DNA of 10,926 nt. Source: an uncultured Prevotella sp. GTDB lineage: Bacteria > Bacteroidota > Bacteroidia > Bacteroidales > Bacteroidaceae. How positions within the stretch are numbered: the first letter of the stretch is position 1; each line of letters begins with the position of its first letter. The stretch lies in the NCBI GenBank assembly GCA_900555035.1, contig USJX01000089.1, positions 1 to 10,926 on the forward strand, given 5' to 3'. Below are positions 5,652 through 10,926 of the stretch, piece by piece. The position numbers and the translations under genes are program-made. The notes beneath the pieces were generated by a model, which saw only the letters and a list, made by a program, of their open reading frames with translations, was not told the origin of the DNA and ran no database searches.

Positions 5652-8000
5652 TTATTTCTCCAAAAGCTTCTGGCTCATGTTGAGTGCAGCCTTCCGGCCA
5701 TCTCCCATGGCGAGAATCACGGTGGCACCACCTCGCACGATATCGCCTCCGGCATAAATCTGCCCGATGGAACTCTGCATCTCATCGTTCACGGCGATGG
5801 TGTTCTTTCTGCCAAGTTCCAGGCCCTCGATGCTCTGAGGTACCAGTGGGTTAGGACTCACACCCACGGCTACAATCACCTGGTCGCATTCCAGGGTGAT
5901 GGTCTTGCCTGTAGTCTCTGGGCGACGGCGACCGCTGGCATCTGGCTCGCCAAGCTGCATCACATCCAAGACCACAGCCTTTACTGCGCCCTTTTCATCC
6001 GCCTCATATTCCTTTGGATTATGTAAGGTCATGAAGTTGATGCCTTCTTCCTTGGCATGCTTCACCTCTTCGAGACGGGCTGGCATCTCTGCCTCCGAAC
6101 GGCGATATACCAGGGTTACCTCGGCTCCCAGACGCTTGGCGGTGCGGCAGCTGTCCATAGCTGTGTTTCCGCCGCCTACTACCACTACCTTCTTGCCCAG
6201 GTTGATAGGGGTATCGGTATGTGGATTGGCAGCATCCATCAGGTTGACACGGGTAAGATACTCGTTGGATGACATGATGTTCAAGGCATTCTCGCCAGGG
6301 ATATTCATGAAGTTAGGAAGTCCGGCTCCCGAACCTACGAAGATGCCCTTGAAGCCCTGCTGCTCCAAATCCTTTACGGAGATGGTCTTGCCCACGATGC
6401 AGTCGGTGATGAACTTCACACCCATCTTCTGGAGATTCTCTATCTCCACATCTACGATGGCATTTGGCAATCGGAACTCCGGGATGCCATATTTCAACAC
6501 GCCGCCTATCTCGTGCAGAGCCTCGAACACGGTGACGCTGAATCCCTTCTTCGCCATATCGCCTGCAAAGCTCAATCCGGCAGGACCCGAACCTACTACG
6601 GCTATCTTGATGCCGTTGGCTGGGTCGCATTCCGGTACGGAGATATTGCCGCTCTGGCGCTCATAGTCGGCTGCAAAACGCTCCAGATAGCCGATGGCTA
6701 CGGCTGGCTCGTTCATCTTGAGGTGTACGCACTTGCTTTCGCACTGCTTCTCCTGCGGACATACTCTTCCGCAGACGGCTGGCAGGGCTGAGGTGTTCTT
6801 CAGAACCTTGGCGGCGGCTAGGAACTGGCCACGCTCGATGTTCTTGATGAAGGATGGGATGTTGATGCTCACTGGGCAGCCCTCCATGCAGGTAGGCTTA
6901 GGACAGTCGAGGCAGCGCTTTGCCTCGGTGAGTGCCATCTCCTTGGTCAAACCGATGTTCACTTCCTCGGTGCGGGTGGTAGCACGATATGCTGGGTCCA
7001 GCTCCGGCATCTTCACGCGCTGGATGGCGGTGCGCTCCTTGGCTTTCATCGAAGAGCGCAGTTCCTTGCGCCACTCTGCGTTACGGTCGGTAAGTTCTTC
7101 TATGGATGCATCGGTAGGCTCCACATCCATCGTCACGTCTGTGGTCTCCTTCTTCTTCTTCTCGGCATCCACCGTAGCCAGATGTTCCTCGAAGTGCTCC
7201 ATCTCCTCGCGCTCCACATCCTTGAAAGTGCCCATGCGCTTGAACATCTCGTCCCAATCTACCTGGGCGCCATCAAACTCAGGACCGTCGATGCAGACAA
7301 ACTTGGTCTTGCCGCCGATGGTAAGACGGCAGGCTCCGCACATGCCGGTGCCATCCACCATGATGGTGTTGAGCGATACATCGGTAGGGAGATTGTATTT
7401 CTGGGTGAGGAGGCAGCAGAATTTCATCATGATAGGAGGACCGATGGTGAACACCTTGTCGATGTGTTCCTGGTTGATGAGCTTCTCGATGCCCACGGTT
7501 ACTACGCCTTTCTCGCCGTAGCTTCCGTCGTCGGTCATGATGATGAGTTCATCGCTGGATGCACGCACCTCATCCTCCATGATGACGAGGTCTTTGTTTC
7601 TGCCTGCAATCACGGATAATACCCGGTTGCCTGCGGCCTTCAACGCCTTGATGATAGGGAGCATAGGAGCCACGCCCACGCCACCACCGGCGCAGATTAC
7701 GGTACCGAAGTTCTCTATGTGGGTAGGGTTGCCGAGTGGTCCCACCACGTCGTGAATCTCATCGCCCTCGTTCAGGGCGCAGAGCTTGGTAGAGGAGAGA
7801 CCTACCTTCTGTACCACCAGGGTGATGGTGCCTTTCTCGATGTCGGCATCAGCGATGGTAAGCGGCATGCGCTCGCTGTTGTTATCTACACGGATAATCA
7901 CAAAGTTGCCAGCCTTGCGGCTCTTGGCGATGAGTGGGGCTTCCACATCGAAACGGAATACCTTTTCTGAGTATTGTATTTTCTTGATAATCTTGTTCAT
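5652..8000 (-). CDS. Fused NfnA-NfnB-like flavoprotein (PyrK-like + GltD-like)
   Basis: This 782-residue protein joins two normally separate subunits. Residues 1-275 are a ferredoxin-NADP reductase/PyrK-like module: flavin motif RMPLT (44-48), nucleotide motif GGGVGVAP (105-112), and a 2Fe-2S site with Cys221, Cys224, Cys236 and nearby Asp216. A charged linker (about 275-330) follows. Residues 331-782 are a GltD-like module: 4Fe-4S cysteines 363/366/371/375 and 410/414/420/424, FAD motif GSGPAG (470-475), NADP motif GGGNTAMD (609-616) and C-terminal AGGD (750-753). This matches the NfnAB/SudAB family, which exchanges electrons between NADH, NADPH and ferredoxin, and the annotation type 'bifunctional dihydroorotate dehydrogenase B NAD-binding subunit/NADPH-dependent glutamate synthase'. 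No pyrD or gltB partner is in the window, so redox balancing is the likeliest role. The protein should be cytoplasmic. No Shine-Dalgarno site or clear promoter is visible. Confidence 0.93.
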   Translation of the reverse strand: MNKIIKKIQYSEKVFRFDVEAPLIAKSRKAGNFVIIRVDNNSERMPLTIADADIEKGTITLVVQKVGLSSTKLCALNEGDEIHDVVGPLGNPTHIENFGTVICAGGGVGVAPMLPIIKALKAAGNRVLSVIAGRNKDLVIMEDEVRASSDELIIMTDDGSYGEKGVVTVGIEKLINQEHIDKVFTIGPPIMMKFCCLLTQKYNLPTDVSLNTIMVDGTGMCGACRLTIGGKTKFVCIDGPEFDGAQVDWDEMFKRMGTFKDVEREEMEHFEEHLATVDAEKKKKETTDVTMDVEPTDASIEELTDRNAEWRKELRSSMKAKERTAIQRVKMPELDPAYRATTRTEEVNIGLTKEMALTEAKRCLDCPKPTCMEGCPVSINIPSFIKNIERGQFLAAAKVLKNTSALPAVCGRVCPQEKQCESKCVHLKMNEPAVAIGYLERFAADYERQSGNISVPECDPANGIKIAVVGSGPAGLSFAGDMAKKGFSVTVFEALHEIGGVLKYGIPEFRLPNAIVDVEIENLQKMGVKFITDCIVGKTISVKDLEQQGFKGIFVGSGAGLPNFMNIPGENALNIMSSNEYLTRVNLMDAANPHTDTPINLGKKVVVVGGGNTAMDSCRTAKRLGAEVTLVYRRSEAEMPARLEEVKHAKEEGINFMTLHNPKEYEADEKGAVKAVVLDVMQLGEPDASGRRRPETTGKTITLECDQVIVAVGVSPNPLVPQSIEGLELGRKNTIAVNDEMQSSIGQIYAGGDIVRGGATVILAMGDGRKAALNMSQKLLEK

Positions 8001-8090
8001 TGGCTACTAACTTTTTATGTTGAATATTATCTGTTCTTTCTCTTTCTTATTATTAGTTGTTCTTATGTTTGCTCATGGTATAGAAAACGC

Positions 8091-8136
8091 AAAAGGATAA
8101 CAGCGGCCGCCTTTATGGGGTAGCCGAAGTTATCCT
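8091..8136 (-). terminator. Probable terminator of serS
   Basis: Read on the minus strand, arms AGGATAAC (8136-8129) and GTTATCCT (8101-8094) form an 8-bp stem, with inner CGGC/GCCG pairs possible. The stem is followed by TTTTGCGTTTTC, a fair U-tail. It lies about 90 bases after the serS stop. It could also sit in the leader of the downstream oxidoreductase gene. Confidence 0.6.
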
Positions 8137-8161
8137 CGTACAATATATTTTATTTTAAATT

Positions 8162-8236
8162 TATCGAATTATCGATTCTTTTTCGAATGAATCGAATTTC
8201 TTCGAATGAATCGATGTTTATCGAATTAATCGAAAT
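8162..8236. repeat. Cluster of TCGAA/ATCGA motifs after serS
   Basis: Short TCGAA, TCGAT and ATCGA motifs recur about every 7-12 bases. TTCGAATGAATCGA occurs twice exactly, at 8182-8195 and 8201-8214, 19 bases apart. The cluster runs into the last codons of serS (NFD and stop). Confidence 0.7.
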
Positions 8237-9518
8237 TCTTGTCGTCGAGCATTTCGAATCCGCAGTAAGGAACCAATACCTTAGGTACGCGGATGCCCTC
8301 TGGAGTCTGGTTGTTCTCCAGGATGGTTGCTACGATACGTGGCAAGGCGAGAGCAGAACCGTTAAGGGTGTGGCAAAGCTCAATCTTCTTGTCCTCTGCA
8401 TGACGGTAGCGGCAGTGGAGACGGTTGGCCTGGTAGCTCTCGAAGTTAGATACTGATGAAACCTCCAACCAGCGACCCTGTGCTGCACTCCATGTCTCGA
8501 AGTCGTAGCAGATAGAAGAGGTGAAGCTCATATCACCACCGCAGAGACGGAGGATGTGGTATGGCAACTCCAGCTTCTTCAAGAGGCCCTCTACGTGGTC
8601 GAGCATCTCGTTCAGGCTCTCGTAAGAGTGACCTGGCTTGTCGATGCGTACAATCTCTACCTTGTCGAACTGGTGCAGACGGTTCAAGCCACGAACGTCC
8701 TTGCCGTAGCTACCAGCCTCACGACGGAAGCAGGCAGAGTAAGCGCAGCGCTTGATAGGGAGATCCTTCTCGTCGAGGATAACATCGCGGAAGATGTTGG
8801 TTACAGGAACCTCGGCTGTAGGGATGAGGAAGAGGTTGTCGAGATTAGCGTGGTACATCTGACCCTCCTTGTCTGGCAACTGACCTGTGCCGCGACCGGA
8901 ATCCTCGTTTACTACGTATGGAGGCTGAATCTCCAGGTATCCGCTCTTGCGGGCCTCATCGAGGAAGAATGCCTCGAGAGCACGCTGGAAGCGAGCCATC
9001 TTGCCGATATATACAGGGAAACCGGCACCTGTGATCTTCACACCGAGGTCGAAGTCAACCAGGTTGTACTTCTTCAAGAGATCCCAGTGGCAGAGAGCGT
9101 CTGGGCCGAGGTTAGGCTTCTCGCCGCCTTCCTTTACAACCACGTTGTCGGCTGCATCCTTGCCCTCAGGTACCTGCTCGCAAGGGATGTTAGGAATTTC
9201 GAGCAACTGGTTGGTCATATCGTTCTGTGCCTTCTCCATGATCTCTTCAAGAGCCTTGGCGTCAGCCTTGAGCATAGCTACCTGAGCCTTAGCGCTCTCA
9301 GCTTCCTCTTTCTTGCCTTCCTTCATCAGGGCACCAATCTGCTTGGCAAACTGGTTAGCCTGCTGCTTGTTGTTGTCCAGCTTCTGCTGAGCTTCGCGAC
9401 GAATTTTGTCGTACTCCAAAACTTTCTCTACGGCCTCACGAGCATTTGGGAAATGCTTCTTTTCAAGACCTTTAACTACACGTTCAGTTTCTTCACTGAT
9501 GAGTTTAAGTGTAAGCAT
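8226..9518 (-). CDS. serS: Seryl-tRNA synthetase
   Basis: This 430-residue class II aminoacyl-tRNA synthetase charges tRNA-Ser with serine in the cytoplasm. Residues about 1-105 are the long antiparallel coiled-coil arm that grips the tRNA. The catalytic domain shows the serine-binding TAE (234-236) within LIPTAEVPVT, motif 2 FRREAGSYGKDVRGLNRLHQ (264-283) with Arg265, and motif 3 LNGSALALPRIVATILEN (385-402) with Arg394. The length is normal and the gene appears intact. The start at 9518 is supported by a good promoter about 40 bases upstream. The gene follows rplU-rpmA on the same strand, an order common in Bacteroidales, but is separated from rpmA by a terminator. Confidence 0.98.
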   Translation of the reverse strand: MLTLKLISEETERVVKGLEKKHFPNAREAVEKVLEYDKIRREAQQKLDNNKQQANQFAKQIGALMKEGKKEEAESAKAQVAMLKADAKALEEIMEKAQNDMTNQLLEIPNIPCEQVPEGKDAADNVVVKEGGEKPNLGPDALCHWDLLKKYNLVDFDLGVKITGAGFPVYIGKMARFQRALEAFFLDEARKSGYLEIQPPYVVNEDSGRGTGQLPDKEGQMYHANLDNLFLIPTAEVPVTNIFRDVILDEKDLPIKRCAYSACFRREAGSYGKDVRGLNRLHQFDKVEIVRIDKPGHSYESLNEMLDHVEGLLKKLELPYHILRLCGGDMSFTSSICYDFETWSAAQGRWLEVSSVSNFESYQANRLHCRYRHAEDKKIELCHTLNGSALALPRIVATILENNQTPEGIRVPKVLVPYCGFEMLDDKNFD

Positions 9519-9555
9519 AAAATTTCTTTTTTATATTAATTTTCTATTTTGAAGG

Positions 9556-9588
9556 CAAAATTACAAAAAAAAATTGTGATAGCGCAAA
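9556..9588 (-). promoter_or_regulatory. serS promoter, Bacteroidota type
   Basis: On the minus strand, TTTG (9588-9585) and TAATTTTG (9563-9556) are 21 bases apart, matching the -33/-7 consensus. The predicted start of transcription gives a leader of about 30 bases before the serS ATG. Confidence 0.75.
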
Positions 9589-9673
9589 AAAAAGCCAACT
9601 TTTTTGCAGAGAAGGGTAGAATTAAAGTTTTTTCGTGGTTTTATGGGGTTAAGGAGCTTGGAAATAAACGAAG

Positions 9674-9702
9674 AAAGCCTGCTCTAGGTATGAGCAGGCT
9701 TC
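9674..9702 (-). terminator. Terminator of the rplU-rpmA operon
   Basis: A perfect 10-bp stem, AAGCCTGCTC (9675-9684) with GAGCAGGCTT (9692-9701), encloses a 7-base loop. On the minus strand it is followed by a T-rich run (TTTCTTCGTTTATTTCC). It lies about 45 bases after the rpmA stop. Confidence 0.85.
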
Positions 9703-9745
9703 TATGTTGTTTGTTTGGAATAGTTTTTTTCTAAAACTTTAAAAT

Positions 9746-10036
9746 TTAAGCGTCAGCTTTCTTAGTCTTCTCAGCGTAAACCTCTGGAGAGAGAACAGAA
9801 ACAGTACTCTTGTCCTTGCGGCCCTTGTGGAAGTATACGATACCGTCTGCGAGAGCATACAATGTATCGTCCTTACCCTGAGCTACGTTCTCACCTGGGA
9901 AGTGCTTGTTACCACGCTGGCGTACGATGATGTTACCTGCGATGATGCTCTGACCACCCCAGATCTTAACGCCTAATCTTTGTGAAGCTGATTCACGGCC
10001 GTTCTTTGAACTACCAACACCTTTCTTATGTGCCAT
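9746..10036 (-). CDS. rpmA: 50S ribosomal protein L27
   Basis: This 96-residue protein of the large ribosomal subunit sits near the peptidyl-transferase centre. It begins with the classic AHKKGVGSSKNGRESASQRL and continues with GVKIWGGQSIIAGNIIVRQR, then a GN-HPG-type core and a short Lys-rich tail. There is no N-terminal extension of the type cleaved in Firmicutes. It is 19 bases downstream of rplU and has its own strong Shine-Dalgarno site. It ends in a clear terminator before serS. Confidence 0.98.
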   Translation of the reverse strand: MAHKKGVGSSKNGRESASQRLGVKIWGGQSIIAGNIIVRQRGNKHFPGENVAQGKDDTLYALADGIVYFHKGRKDKSTVSVLSPEVYAEKTKKADA

Positions 10037-10043
10037 TTTCTAA

Positions 10044-10051
10044 ATCCTCCT
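10044..10051 (-). promoter_or_regulatory. Strong Shine-Dalgarno site of rpmA
   Basis: AGGAGGAT on the minus strand lies 7 bases before the rpmA ATG, in the short rplU-rpmA gap. It is unusual in a genome where most starts lack such a site, and should let L27 be translated independently at a high rate. Confidence 0.75.
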
Positions 10052-10055
10052 AATT

Positions 10056-10373
10056 TTAAGCGATTACAGATTTGATTGATACTTCTGTGAACTGTGCACG
10101 GTGACCGTTCTTCTTGCGATAGTCCTTGCGGCGCTTCATCTTGAAGACGATAACCTTGTCACCCTTTACGAGTGGGTTCACTACTTCTACTACTACTTTT
10201 GCACCCTCTACAGCTGGTGCACCGACAGTGATTGCGCCGTCCTTGTCAACGAGCAAAACCTTGTCGAACTCAACAGTCTGACCTGCCTCAACATCCTTGA
10301 TGTGGTGCACGAAGAGCTTCTTGCCCTCCTCAGCCTTGAACTGCTGACCGTTAATTTCTACAATTGCGTACAT
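10056..10373 (-). CDS. rplU: 50S ribosomal protein L21
   Basis: This 105-residue protein binds 23S rRNA in the large subunit. It has the typical start MYAIVEINGQQFKAEEGKKL, the middle VLLVDKDGAITVGAP and the signature region VFKMKRRKDYRKKNGHRAQF near the C-terminus. Length and sequence are normal. It is the first gene of the rplU-rpmA operon. No Shine-Dalgarno site precedes the ATG. A leader of about 115 bases with a hairpin lies between the promoter and the start. Confidence 0.98.
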   Translation of the reverse strand: MYAIVEINGQQFKAEEGKKLFVHHIKDVEAGQTVEFDKVLLVDKDGAITVGAPAVEGAKVVVEVVNPLVKGDKVIVFKMKRRKDYRKKNGHRAQFTEVSIKSVIA

Positions 10374-10490
10374 TTAATTATTATATAAACGGGTTTCTTC
10401 GGGAGGCGTCTGGCTTAGTGCCAGATCTTGTTTGAGCCCCTTCGAACTAAACTTTTTCTGTAACATTTGCCCAATCCATGAGCATTTCGG
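10374..10490 (-). promoter_or_regulatory. Structured 5' leader of rplU
   Basis: The leader contains a perfect 6-bp hairpin, TCTGGC (10409-10414) with GCCAGA (10420-10425) and a 5-base loop. It is flanked by G-rich and C-rich runs on the minus strand (GGGGC and GCCTCCC) that may close a longer stem. L21 leaders that bind L21 are known in other bacteria; whether this one acts so is inference. Confidence 0.4.
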
Positions 10491-10494
10491 GGTG

Positions 10495-10502
10495 CAAAGG
10501 TA
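10495..10502 (-). promoter_or_regulatory. rplU operon promoter (-7 element)
   Basis: TACCTTTG on the minus strand matches TAnnTTTG exactly. The -33 region (about 10522-10527) is weak. Position and spacing give a leader of about 115 bases. Confidence 0.6.
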
Positions 10503-10596
10503 CTAACTTTCTTCGAAATAGCCATCATGTATTTCTAAAAATGCCGATATTTTATGAAGATTTAACTAAAATCAGAGGAGGCGTAAGGTGCCTTTC

Positions 10597-10697
10597 ACTG
10601 GGAGGGCAGGTTTGTTACCTGCCCAATTAGCACGAATGCCCCATTATTATAAAGAGCATTTTCCCTATTGGGCAGGTAACAAACCAGCCCTCCCAGT
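10597..10697. repeat. Long nested inverted repeat, BIME/MITE-like
   Basis: Arms 10597-10627 and 10667-10697 are inverted copies of 31 bases with a single mismatch, and weaker pairing continues inward (AATGC/GCATT) to an AT-rich loop. Each arm also folds on itself: GGGCAGGT (10604-10611) pairs with ACCTGCCC (10617-10624), and the right arm does the same with one mismatch. The small arms share the GG-TT...AA-CC design of the palindromes at 3524 and 5561. This is like a pair of REP units facing each other. Confidence 0.9.
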
Positions 10698-10926
10698 ATT
10701 TCTTGCTGATAGGCAACTGTGGAGATTATGATTCTTTCGCGCGCACGTATTTTGTCACGCGCGCACGTATTTTTTTGAAAATAATTGCCGCTAAATGACT
10801 TAACTTCTTGATAGTTAGTGAATATAGTGGTGACAATGACATATGGTTTATTGCCGCTAAGTTGTCATTAGTTGTAAGCGGCTCCGCATTTATACCTTGC
10901 CCATTATCGTAAAAGTTCTTACCTTT
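10698..10926. other. Non-coding end of window
   Basis: No convincing gene is seen here. Besides the 16-base repeat, ATTGCCGCTAA occurs at 10784-10794 and 10850-10860 (66 bases apart), and AAGCGGC at 10876-10882 is nearly the reverse complement of its core. The region may be upstream of a gene beyond the window. Confidence 0.5.
10738..10773. repeat. 16-base direct repeat with 20-base period
   Basis: CGCGCGCACGTATTTT occurs at 10738-10753 and 10758-10773, separated by GTCA. The 20-base period is close to two helical turns. Confidence 0.85.

Noticed and set aside
8556..9539. 327-codon plus-strand open frame opposite serS
   Set aside because: serS is certain on the minus strand; the plus frame is its shadow.

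Overview
The window looks like a Bacteroidota chromosome, most likely a gut Prevotella/Segatella-type member of the Bacteroidales. The main reasons are the rplU-rpmA-serS gene order, several promoters of the Bacteroidota form (TTG/TTTG, about 20 bases, TAnnTTTG), general lack of Shine-Dalgarno sites, a one-piece Nfn/SudAB-type flavoprotein, and a VirE-N (BT4734-like)/DUF3987 primase-helicase typical of Bacteroidales accessory DNA. The genus is inferred from protein resemblance, not from a search.

Layout. Positions 3-62 hold the last codons of an upstream gene, followed by a hairpin terminator (142-184). Positions 185-523 are non-coding: a nested inverted repeat, a good promoter (375-406) and a leader of about 115 bases. 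Positions 524-5535 are a plus-strand accessory cassette: an unrecognised coiled-coil protein (524-1009) with its own terminator; a possible Bro-N-like protein (1207-1725); an unrecognised protein with an Ala/Lys-rich start (1760-2221); a large primase-helicase (2203-4938, interrupted by an in-frame TGA at 4645-4647); and a DUF5675 protein (4969-5535). Positions 5652-10373 are core genes on the minus strand: the fused Nfn-like oxidoreductase, serS, rpmA and rplU. The last 550 bases hold the rplU promoter and leader, a 101-base nested inverted repeat and two sets of direct repeats, with no gene.

How the parts work together. rplU-rpmA is a two-gene ribosomal operon; serS has its own promoter just beyond the rpmA terminator. 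The accessory cassette joins a replication-type enzyme (primase plus ATPase) to a DUF5675 protein of a type often seen with phage-like or lysis genes. It lacks an integrase in this window and may be a reduced or decaying phage-like island. The most unusual points are in the primase-helicase gene. A TGA stands where relatives are expected to have tryptophan. Its two linkers contain intergenic-type repeats kept in frame. One linker also overlaps, in another frame, a 74-codon open frame that would encode a two-helix membrane peptide and has the more gene-like codon use of the two.
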